Source: Theodoxus fluviatilis | Taxonomy: Eukaryota; Mollusca; Gastropoda; Cycloneritida; Neritidae | Assembly (NCBI GenBank): GCA_034096865.1 | Contig: JAWQFJ010001795.1 | Coordinates: forward strand, 45,001 to 109,000 | Direction of reading: 5' to 3' | Length of the DNA: 64,000 bases | Shown here: piece after piece, positions 1 through 11,700 of the stretch | Position numbering within the stretch: position 1 is the stretch's first letter | Layout of the letters: the number at the start of each line of letters is the position of its first letter | Notes under the pieces: model-generated | The model's input: only the letters and a program-made list of their open reading frames with translations | What the model was told of the DNA's origin: nothing | Database searches by the model: none | Made by a program: the position numbers and the translations under genes

Positions 1-1991
1 TTGCACCACCTGAGTCCACTGTCATATGACACAAAAACATAATTTGACAGTTCCACCAACTTCCCTGTTGCACAGATGCCACTGTCATAAGACACAAAAA
101 CATAATTTGACAGTTCCTCCAACTTCCCTGTTGCACAGATGCCACTAAGAAAACACTACTCCAAACTTGGGGTGCTCTATATATAAATAAACCCATATAT
201 TTACCATCCCAGGGATAGAAATATGGCACTGTGCCTCACACATCATCAAACCCCAAAGCATGCTCACCTATCTCTACCTGTCAAAAGACCATGTTTAAAT
301 AAACCCAGATTTTTCCTTTCCCAGGGATAGAACAACAACAATGCTCCTCGCACATCGTCAACGTTCAATGTCTATGACGCGCCAAAGCAAAACGAAGTAT
401 AGACAGGAACTTCCCTTCCATCCTGTCTGAAATATATTGGGGTGCTCTGTTGTGCTACTGAACTGCAAACTGGGGCTCCATCCTGTCTGAAATATATTGG
501 GGTGCTCTGTTGTGCTACTGAACTGCAAACTGGGGCTCCATCCTGTCTGAAATATATTGGGGTGCTCTGTTGTGCTACTGAACTGCAAACTGGGGCTCCA
601 TCCTGTCTGAAATATATTGGGGTGCTCTGTTGTGCTACTGAACTGCAAACTGGGGCTCCATCCTGTCTGAAATATATTGGGGTGCTCTGTTGTGCTACTG
701 AACTGCAAACTGGGGCTCCATCCTGTCTGAAATATATTGGGGTGCTCTGTTGTGCTACTGAACTGCAAACTGGGGCTCCATCCTGTCTGAAATATATTGG
801 GGTGCTCTGTTGTGCTACTGAACTGCAAACTGGGGCTCCATCCTGTCTGAAATATATTGGGGTGCTCTGTTGTGCTACTGAACTGCAAACTGGGGCTCCA
901 TCCTGTCTGAAATATATTGGGGTGCTCTGTTGTGCTACTGAACTGCAAACTGGGGCTCCATCCTGTCTGAAATATATTGGGGTGCTCTGTTGTGCTACTG
1001 AACTGCAAACTGGGGCTCCATCCTGTCTGAAATATATTGGGGTGCTCTGTTGTGCTACTGAACTGCAAACTGGGGCTCCATCCTGTCTGAAATATATTGG
1101 GGTGCTCTGTTGTGCTACTGAACTGCAAACTGGGGCTCCATCCTGACTGAAATATATTGGGGTGCTCTGTTGTGCTACTGAACTGCAAACTGGGGCTCCA
1201 TCCTGACTGAAATATATTGGGGTGCTCTGTTGTACTACTGAACTGCAAACTGGGGCTCCATCCTGTCCACATTATTCCACACATGCAGTTCTCTTCGATG
1301 CCACTTGACACTTGTTAACTTAATAGTTACCACCCAAGACACTTGGAAAAACTACCTATGGTTATCAAAAGAGATTCAAAGGAGACAAACCACAGAAAAA
1401 TTGAAATAAAATATATTTTAAAACTCACGCATTTCAAGTTGAACAGAATTTTACAAAATCATCAATCATGTCATTTACTATTCATAACCAATTACATTGA
1501 TGCAGAGATAAAAATGAAAGATGAAATTAAAACTAAAACAACAGCTACTTGAGGGGGAGAGGGGGGGGGGGGGGGGGCGACAACCTCATGGTGAAATAAT
1601 CAACATGTCTTTATAACACCAAACAAACATGTCAAGTGTACATGTATCTCTTGGACTGGAGGACATGTGTGGGAATGTTTCCTGGGGTTGCATGAGATTT
1701 GGTGACCAGCTAGTTGCTGCTGATGGTCTGGGTTCTGGAGCTTCCATAGCGGAGTGAAAGCAAGGTTGGGTGGAAACGATTTGACTGGTAGCCTCTCTGG
1801 CTGCTTGGGGCTGCCTGTGGCTCAGTCACTGGAGTTGGCCCCAAAGCTCTGCAGCCAGGGGTTGCGGATGGTGAGGTGGCATCGACTGGCTCTAGCCATG
1901 TCTCATACTTGTAACAGCACTGCAAAAGAAGCAAATTCACCACAGCTGCCAGAACTTGGGGAGTTTGCCTGTAATGTCAGCAAGTGCTTAC
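1..1991. other. MCCC2 intron 5 (partial): 63-bp duplication, dispersed-repeat pieces, no gene
   Basis: Positions 16-143 hold two copies of a 63-bp unit. Positions about 210-420 resemble stretches at 52640-52900 and 56690-56815 (shared words such as CCCAGGGAT, CAAAGCATGCT and GGGAAGTTCCT, some in reverse orientation), so they belong to a dispersed repeat. A 60-bp array follows. Positions 1268-1991 hold AT-rich sequence, a poly-G run near 1561-1577 and no recognisable coding sequence. Confidence 0.6.
418..1267. repeat. 60-bp minisatellite, about 14 nearly identical copies
   Basis: Fourteen full copies plus a partial one. Copies 1-12 are identical. The last two carry a T-to-A change (TCCTGACTGA), and the last also has a G-to-A change. 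Because 60 is a multiple of three and two frames lack stops, it creates open frames on both strands (234 and 317 codons), which I do not regard as genes. Confidence 0.97.
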
Positions 1992-2119
1992 CCAGGTAGA
2001 TGCAAGGCAGGTGATTTTGCTGCGCTATCTCCTGGGCGCGGATGTGCTTCTTGACTGTGATGGGGTAGTAGGAGCCTCCCTTCACCGTGGGGTCGTTGGT
2101 CACAATCATGCATTCCACC
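1992..2119 (-). CDS. MCCC2: MCCC2 coding exon 5
   Basis: Residues 131-174, [19 protein letters not shown] then [19 protein letters not shown] and CIYL. The acceptor is TCTGTCAG and the donor GTAAGC. This is the strongest single match to the family in the window. It ends in phase 1, and the conserved next residue should be the Val before Asp-Ser-Gly-Gly-Ala. Confidence 0.96.
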
Positions 2120-5100
2120 CTGACAGAGAAGCAGCAGCACAGCTACAGTCATCCACATGCAGCAGCACCATGTAGTGTAAGGGAGAGAGTGTACACTCAT
2201 TCAATCTATTAGTAATAATAATAATAATAATTTATTATATTTATAAAGCGCCTTTCCCGAGGTTCTAAGCGCGTAACATATATACATACATATACAAAAT
2301 AAACATACAACACACAGTCTATACATTTAGTCATCCAGTCATAGTCAAACACATGCATTCAGATGTACACAGTCAGACTGGCAATATACTATACAAATAT
2401 TTACACAGATGTCAAGATGTACGTGGGGGTAGAGGAGGGGGGGGGGGGGTTGCGGCAGGATTCCAACGAATTCACAAGTAATATTGCTGAAAAAGGTAGG
2501 TTTTGAGGTTGGATTTGAAGGAAGAGATGGAGGTAGAGTGTCGGATATTGTGAGGGAGAGAATTCCACAGTTGAGGGCCATAGAATGAGAAAGAGCGAAA
2601 GCCATGAGTTCTGCGCTTGAAGCGACCTTGGCGGAGGAGTCGGGTGTCAGCAGAAGAGCGGAGTGAGCGAGAAGGGGTGTACAGAGAGACCAGATCAGAG
2701 AGATAGGCAGGTGCAGATTCAGAGATGATGTTGTAGCAGAGACATGCAGTCTTATACTTGATACGTTCAGAAGCACAATGATGAAAGATACACTTAGGAT
2801 TTGCAGTTTGCGGCCAGTCCATCAGTTAGTTGGTCATTCTGGTCCAGGTTGGTCCAGTCAGTTGATTCATATCAGGTAACATCAGGTCAGGTTGGGTCAA
2901 TTCAAGTTGGGTGAGGTTGGGTTGAGAGTCAGTTGAGATGGTGGATTGATGGCTCATACCTCCTCTTGCTTTAATGCTTCCATGAATGCAAAAGAGCTCC
3001 TTTTCCAGCTTGTCACTTTACAGTTTAGGTAGAGAGACCTGCTGACTAACAGTCAACTATCACTCCAACATCGGAAAGTGCATACATTTCCCACCCCACC
3101 ACCCATCCACTCATTTCCCTCCCTGACAGCCCCCCACCCCCACCTCCCACCATCACCCTCCCCCACATCCCACCATCACCCTCCCCCACATCCCACCATC
3201 ACCCTCCCCCACATCCCACCATCACCCTCCCCCACATCCCACCATCACCCTCCCCCACATCCCACCATCACCCTCCCCCACATCCCACCATCACCCTCCC
3301 CCACATCCCACCACCACCCTCCCCCACATCCCACCATCACCCTCCCCCACATCCCACCACCACCCTCCCCCACATCCCACCATCACCCTCCCCCACATCC
3401 CACCATCACCTCCCCCACATCCCACCATCACCCTCCCCCACATCCCACCATCACCCTCCCCCACATCCCACCATCACCCTCCCCCACATCCCACCATCAC
3501 CCTCCCCCACATCCCACCATCACCCTCCCCCACATCCCACCATCACCCTCCCCCACATCCCACCATCACCCTCCCCCACATCCCACCACCACCCTCCCCG
3601 GATGCAGGCCTCACTCACCCCGACACCTTGCCAATACCAGTGATGATGCCTCCTGCCGGCACCTCCTCCTTGCCGTAGAGCTGGAAGCCTGCCAGCTGGC
3701 CCAGCTCCAGGAAGGCTGACCTGCACAGAAAAATTGACACCTGAAGCTGTGCAGAAACATCGTGGAGCAAGCTGCTGAAGTTAGACCACTTTTCTCCTCC
3801 CTGGGGCAACACCAGCAGCATGTGAGGCTTGTGCTGCAAAATTGTAAACATTCTCTTTGGGGTGTTCTACTGCAGTCTGGTCAAGTGCTTTCCAGGGAGT
3901 TGAGATTGTGTTGCAATGACAATGTGGTCAGGCAAAGAGGGATCGACGCCGTGCCGAGAGAGAGTGGAGGGAGTCGGGTTTGACTGTGTACCATCAGTTG
4001 TACATAAAGGCCAAGAATTTTGTGACGTTCATTGTCCATAAAGCAAAATCAATGTTCTACACATCTCAAATCGCTGAGGCAAAGTCTAGCAAGGAGTTGT
4101 ATCACATCACCAATGATATGTGTGCGAGAAAAAGCCCTACCCAGCTTCCCACGGTGTATCCCTCATCCTCACTCCCCAGCGTGTTTTCTAACTATTTCAT
4201 GACCAAGGTAGATAAGCTGCGAGAGGACCTTGACTCTCAGCCTTCTGTCCCACACCCCCTTGGTAAACCATTCAGTGGCAATTTCCTAGAAACGTTCGCC
4301 CCTGTCACTGAATCAGACATCCGCAAGATCTTGTCTAACTCCGCCCCTAAAACATGTGAACTGGACCCCATCCCAACTCCCCTGCTCTTTGAGTGTTTAG
4401 ACGTAGTGCTCCCCACCCTGACTAAGATTATAAATGAGTCCCTCACTTCTGGAACCTTCCCGGATGTCCACAAAACTGCTCTCGTCACCCCACTGTTGAA
4501 GAAACCTAACCTGGACCATAATGAGTTAAAAAACTTCCGGCCTGTTAGTAACTTGTCATTTGTTTCAAAACTGATAGAAAAGGTAGTTCTGTCTCAGCTC
4601 TCTGCTCACCTCACGTCCAACCAACTGTTTAACCCCCTACAGTCTGCATATCGGCCTGGACACAGTACAGAAACAGCTTTAGTGAAAATTGTAAATGACC
4701 TTCTACGTGCTCTAGACAGAGGAGAAGTCTCTATTCTGGCGCTGCTCGATTTATCGGCAGCATTTGACACAATAGATCATGCTATTCTCATCAGCCGTCT
4801 TGAATTTGTGTTTGGCGTTAGCAGCTCTGCCTTGAACTGGTTTTCGTCGTACTTGTCCAACCGTACTCAGACTGTATCCATCAACAATAACACTTCTGAT
4901 CCTACTCTGCTGCGCTATGGCGTGCCCCAAGGGTCGGTCTTAGGACCAGTTCTATTTGTTCTGTACACCACTCCTCTCGCAGATATCATGACTGCCCATT
5001 CGGTTCTTCATCATTCTTATGCAGATGATACGCAGGCGCAAAAGTCGGGTGATCCCAAGTGTTTCGACATTCTTATGCACTCAATGCAAGCGTGTGTCCT

Positions 5101-8100
5101 TGACGTGAAGTCATGGATGACATTCAATAAGCTGAAATTAAATGATGAGAAGACCGAGGCAATGGTTGCCTCTTCACCACGCATGTCTACCTCTGTCCAG
5201 CTCCCAGAGTCCATCACCATCGGCAATGCTACTGTCCCCTTTTCTAACACAGTGAAAAATCTAGGCGTTACGTTAGATTCCCACCTCACTATGCATGCAC
5301 AGGTTCAGACCATCATTCGTTCTATGAACTTTGAGCTCCGTCGCATCGGTTCAATCCGTCACTATCTCTCTGAGCAAGCGGCAAAGACCCTTGTCTCAGC
5401 GTTCATTCTATCCAAGCTAGATTATTGTAATGCTTTGCTTTATGGCTGTCCCGAGTATCTCATTGACAGGTTACAAAAACTGCAGAACAACGCCGCTCGC
5501 CTGATCTGTAAAGTCCGCAAATCTGAGCATATCCCCCCACCTTCAGAAACTACACTGGCTCCGTGTTGAGGACCGTATCACTTACAAAATTGCATGCTTA
5601 TCTTTCAACGCATTCACACAGACAGGACCCGCATACCTCACAGCCCTCATAGACACTTACACGCCACGCAGAACACTTCGCTCTTCAGCAAACACCACCA
5701 CCCTCGTCCCTCGTAAAATGAAATCATCTTTTGGTGACCGCTCTTTCTTTGCCTCCGCTCCTCTCGTCTGGAACTCTCTCCCTGCTAATCTTCGTCTGTA
5801 TCCCTCTTCCGAGTCTGACTCTTTCCGCGCTGATCTAAAGACACACCTGTTCTCTCTTGCATACACATCTGCCAAATAGCCCCCCCCCCCTCCCCCTCCC
5901 TCCCACTGACCCCACCCGCTCAACTTCACAGCTCCCCGTACATATTCTCGTAATTGTATTTTGTAAATATTTTGTTTTGATTCACTTATCTCGTTTGTGT
6001 TTGCTTGCTTGTTTGTTCTCTTTATTTGCTTATTTCATTCTTGTTTAGATTGTCGATTGGTTGTCTGCTTGCTTGTTTATTTATTGTGTTGGTATGCCTG
6101 CTTGATTGTGTTGGATTATTTAGCCTGCTTGTTTGTTTATTTTTTCTTTTGTTGTTGCTTGCTTCAACAGTGTTTGACTATTCTGCCTGCTCGCTTGTTA
6201 ATGTTATGTGTTTGTATGCTTGCTCTGATTGTACGTGATTTTGCTGCTAGTGTTGATTGCCTACGTGATTTGCTTGTATCTGATTGTCTGCTTGTGATGT
6301 GTGAACGAGATTGTAAAGCGCTTAGAGCTCACTTGAGAATAAGCGCTATATAAATACCCATTATTATTATTATTATTATTAGCCTGGTGACCAGGAGGTA
6401 AGACCTGTCTGTCCGAGCACCCATTCATGGATTAAAATAGAGTAAGATTTAAAAAGGTTGTTTTTTCATATGTGAGGGCAAGGAGGTTGGAGTGGGGGGC
6501 CAGGAAGGGAGACGGCTTGGTAAGAGATGGGGGATATCAGATGGGGGGATGTGAGATGGGGGATGAGAGGTGGGGGATTTGAGATGGGGTATAAGAAATG
6601 GGGGATTTTAGATTGGGGATTTGAGATAGGGGGATTTGATATGGGGAATGAGAGATGGGGGATTTTAGATTGGTGATGCATGATGGGAGATTTTAGATTG
6701 GGGATTTGAGATGGGGGATGAGAAATGGGGGATGAGAAATGGGGGGATGAGAAATGGGGGGATGAGAAATGGGGGGATGAGAGATTGGGGATTAAAATGG
6801 GAGGGATGAGAAATAGGGAATTTGTGATGGTGGATTCGAGATGGGGGATGAAAGATGGGGGATGACAGATTGGTGATGAGAGATGGGGATGGCAGATTGG
6901 GGATTTGAGATGGGGGATGAGAGATGGGGTATGAGAGATGGGGATGGCAGATTGGTGATGGGGGATGAAAGACAGGGTATTTGAGAAGGGGGATGAGAAA
7001 TGGGGGATTTCAAATGAGGGATTTCAGATGGGATATTTCGGATGGGGAATTTAAAATGGGGAATTTGAATTGGGGGATTTGATATGGGGAATTTGAGATT
7101 GGGTATACAAGATGGAGGGTTTGATATTGGAGATGACATATGGGGGATTAGATATGGAGGATGAAAGATTGGTGATGAGAGATGGGGATGAAAGATTGGT
7201 GATGACAGATAGGGGATGAAACTGGTATGAGAAATTGGGGATTTGATATGGCAGATTATGAAAGATGGGGGATGAAAAATGAGGGATGAGGGATGGGGGA
7301 TGAGATATAGAGGATTTGAGATGGGGATACGATATAGGGGGGGGGGGGGGGATGAGAGATGGGGGATTTGAGATGGGTAATGAGAAATGGGGGATGAGAT
7401 TGTGGATGAGAGATGGGGGGGATGAGAATTGGGGGATTTGAGATGGGGGATGAGAGATCGAGGATATCAGATGGAAGAATTGAGATTGGGGATGAGAGAT
7501 GAGGGGATACGAAATGGGGGATTTGAGATTAGGAATGCGGAATGGGGGATTTGATATTCAGGATGACAAATGGGAGATGAGAGATGGGGGACTAGAGATT
7601 GGGAATGAGAAATGGGGGATGAGAAATGAGGATTGAGAGATGGGGGATATTAGATGGGGAAATTCAGATGGGGGATATGATTTGAGGGAATGATAGAAGG
7701 GGGATGAAAAATGGGGGATGAGAGATGGGGAATTTGAGATGGGGGATTTGAGATGGGAAATTTGAGATTGGGGATGAAAGGTGAAGAGAAATGGGGGGAT
7801 GAGAGATGGGGAATGTGAGTTGGGGGATTTGAGACTGGGTGGTGAGGGAAGTGGTGGAAGTGGGTATGAAACAGTGTGATTCCATTAGGAGTGGAGGTTT
7901 GGTGGAAAGAGGACATATTGGAAGGGGGGTGAGTGAAATATTGTTGGGGGGGGGGGGGGGTGGTTGGAGAGTGGCTCTATGGTGGGAGTATGGGGTGGAG
8001 AAGGGGGCTGGGGGTGGTGGAGAGGGTCTGACAAAAGGGAGGTGGGGAAATGGTCTGCAAGCTTACTCTGGGTCCAGCAGTGCCTGGATCCTGTCTCGGG

Positions 8101-8681
8101 GCAGCATTTTGCCTCGTGACGTGTGCCTCTCCCTGGCCTTGTCTCCACCCCCTGCAGCAACACAGCATTATTGGAAACCACAACAACTCAGAGGCAGCAG
8201 TGTTTGGACCGGGTCTGAGATAAGCCATTGCCCAATTGCCCAAGGCAACCAAATGTTCTCTTTGGGCTGGGAAAAGTTTATCTAGATCTGCCCGAATGGG
8301 CAACCAAATTTTCCTCCTAAACAATGACTTGGCTGTGCAGGCAGCCTCTGAACATGTTCAATGCTAAACACATTTCAAAAATAAGAGACACTGATATTTT
8401 TTGGACTAGTGTGACTACTGTGGTGGGGTAAACATTTTTCAGGCCAGTGGATTTTGCTTTTGGTCGAGTGAATTTTCAGTCTACCCACTCAAATGGGCAA
8501 GCAGTTCTAAAAAGTGTCAGACCCTGCCTGGAAAACATATGCATGTGCATGCATGAATGCATGCATGCATGCACACACACACACACACACACACACCAAT
8601 CCTCCACCACCACAAAGAATTTACAAGTCATGAGGACACAATTAAATCTGCACGTGGAATGAGAATGAGACACAACTAGCT

Positions 8682-8712
<31 letters not shown>

Positions 8713-11700
8713 AATCTGGCCTTAATGATCCGATAACATTAATTTCTACTTGACAGTTCTGCAAAAAGGACTGAATCAGCTTGAACTAGTCAAACAGCAA
8801 TGAGTTAAAACAATTCTAGAATGAAAGGAAATACTTTACAAATTAACACTGAAAGATGAGTGAGAAAGCTAGTTAGCAAAACATTTACACATGAATGAAA
8901 ATAGTTCATGCAAGTTGAAACAGGTGTAAGTGTGAGTAAGCAAAGCAGGGCAAACCAGACCCTAGGCTTCCTCCGGCGCAACCTCAAGATCTCTTCAAGA
9001 GCAGTCAAAGAAAGGGCATACAAGGCCTTTGTCAGGCCTACTCTCAAGTATGCCCCGTCGGTCTGGGATCCTCACTCCCAGAAGCACATCGACAAGGTCG
9101 AGGCTGTCCAGAGACGTGCTGCCCGTTTCGTCTGCAACCGCTACCATAACACTTCAAGTGTCAGTCAGATGCTGGACTCCCTTGGGTGGCAGTCCCTGGA
9201 GGAACGCAGGAAGCTTGCTCGCCTGTCGATGCTGTATAAGATCAAACACAGCATCGTCCACTGTGTGCTGTCTTCCTAGTTGCCTGCTTCCTCATTCGGC
9301 GGGTTGGTGCAGACTTACAGAATTTGTTGAGTAACTTTGAAAGCAGGAGTCAGTCAATGAAGTTCCAAATTAATAACTGATTTATTCTATCATTAGGTGA
9401 TAGTCCGCAATTGTTCAGATTTATCAAATCTCCAAGCACAAAACAAAGGAGTAAACAGACGAACAGGTTGATGAAGAAAATCGATCAGCTTTCAAAGACA
9501 GTTGAATAGTTCAAGTTTCAGAAGATTGTTGGTTTCATGTAGGAATACAAAATTATGAGGCGAACATTTCTTTCAGCTATAGTAGCGGTGAGGATTTCTG
9601 AGTTTTTTGACTTGGTTAGTGCTCTCTCAACTGAATCCATGACTACTGTAAAAATAAACAGAAACATATTAAACCCTTAGGCTAGTTGCTATCTGGTTTA
9701 AGAATAAATTTGGAATTTGACAGATGAGCCTGGTCAAAACAGCTGCAGTTACAATTTAGCTTACAAACCAAGAAAAGCGTTGACCGGAAGAAACAATTTG
9801 AAAGGATTTGAAAACAATTTTGATAACAATAAACAGATTTAGACTGAACTCATTTCACATGAAAAACACGACAGAGTGTAAACGATACTCAAAAATGTAT
9901 ACAGCAATATTTACCAATAGTGGCCGCTCAGGAAGAACAACCGTTGAAGACAGCAACCAGCACAGACAGAAGGTAGTCCATGAATCACAGATCTGGTGGA
10001 TAAATTAGCTATTGAACGTAGAAGATTAGAGTTTGCAAGAACTCTTAGAAATTACAATTTACTTCCCTTACTGTACACTGAGGCCTAACTACTCTAAGAA
10101 ATGAACCGCTCTCCCCCTGCCGGTGGACAAACACTTCAGTCTCTCGAGCCACGCCACCTCTGACATGCTCGTCAGTGCGATCAGCGCTGGACTGACGTGT
10201 TGTATCCTTGCACAAAATCAGACTGGACCGAGCGAGACCGTTTCTAGTGACGATGACGTAATTAAGAACGTGACGTAGGACAGAAACTAGGACAATTGAA
10301 GAAAGTGACATCAAGAATAAACCAAGAAACCAAGAACTGAGATCTGTTTGTCAGATTTGTGCGTGCAACAGTGTGCAACACAACATGACGGACCTACAGC
10401 GACGCACAGAGGCTGAGCTTACACTCACTCCGAAATTCCGAACCCACGAGAGCGGCCTCAAAAAGGACATGAGACTCTTGAGTCACTGCCAATGAAGCTG
10501 TCCCCGCACGCACTTTTAGTGCTGACCCTGCTGTGGCCGCTCCCTCTCTGTACCGTCTGTGCAAAACTCCCTTTCGGCCTCCCTCACTGAACTTTCCTCA
10601 CTAAATAAATAGCGTGAACGGACAGAAAGAAACAAAGGAAGGAAAGTTATACAATTATCCATACGACACTCAATCTTTAAAGAAACCTTTCCTCCTTTCT
10701 TTCCTGCCACTAGCACAGGGGCAGGAACACACTGTCCTGGCATCAAGTCAAAGCTGGTTCCCCCACCACCACGCCAGCGACGATGTCATAGCCAGCAGTT
10801 CAGCCTCATCACCTGCCAAACGCAGTACCGGAGTGCAGGCTTCCTCCCCAGAACAATAAGGGACTGGAATGCCCTACCTCCAGCCGTGGTTGAGGCCAGC
10901 ACTGTCGACACGTTCGTGTCGCGTGCCTCCCGCTAGGACGGGACCACTGTGACTCTTCCCCCCCCCCCCCCCCCCCACCTCCCCAGACTCCCCAACCTGT
11001 AAAAAATTCATGTGCCAAAGTAATCACTATTGATGATCGTGGGCAGGAACGGAAAGAAGAAGAAGAAGAAGAAGAAGAAGAAGAAGAAGAAGAAGAAGAA
11101 GAAGAAGAAGAAGAAGATGTTACCTTACAATGTCTAATTTCACCCTTGTATGCCTCTTGCTGTCATTCTAGTACTTAGTTGCTTTGTGTTCAGCAACAGT
11201 CAACATAAGATTTTGCTTACCTTGAATAATGGTCCCTGTTATCTGTCGAAGTTCATCCACCAGTTTTTTCATCCTCTCATAGTTTTCCTGGAATACACAC
11301 AAGTTCTTCAGCAGTTTCCCACATTTATGATACTACAGCTTCATTCAAACATGCCCTGCATTTGCCATTCACGCACAAATGCTGCTATGCCACTCTATAA
11401 ATTATAATTCCACAGTTGACAAAAATCTCCCTCCTCTCCACAGCTTTGTATGTCAAGAATAATCTTCCTATCACTTGCCAGTTTACCACCATCACTGCTC
11501 TGTAAATATCACTGTTTCTGCTGCTCCAAAAATGTTTTCGTTGCTCCTGCTGCTGCTTCTTCTTGCCCCTGCTGCTGTTTGTTGTTGACACTTGTTGTTC
11601 CAGTGACTGCTGCTGGATCAACATTTTCCTAATAATAGCACCACAATGCGCATCCTACTGCGGATGAAAAAGTGAAAACAACATTCCATCACATAATCTG

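Noticed and set aside
358..1311. 317-codon minus-strand frame with a 20-residue repeat
   Set aside because: Translation of the 60-bp array. Both strands are open and no conserved flanking domain exists.
1710..1991. Possible sixth MCCC2 exon
   Set aside because: None of the minus-strand frames shows the expected Val-Asp-Ser-Gly-Gly-Ala sequence.
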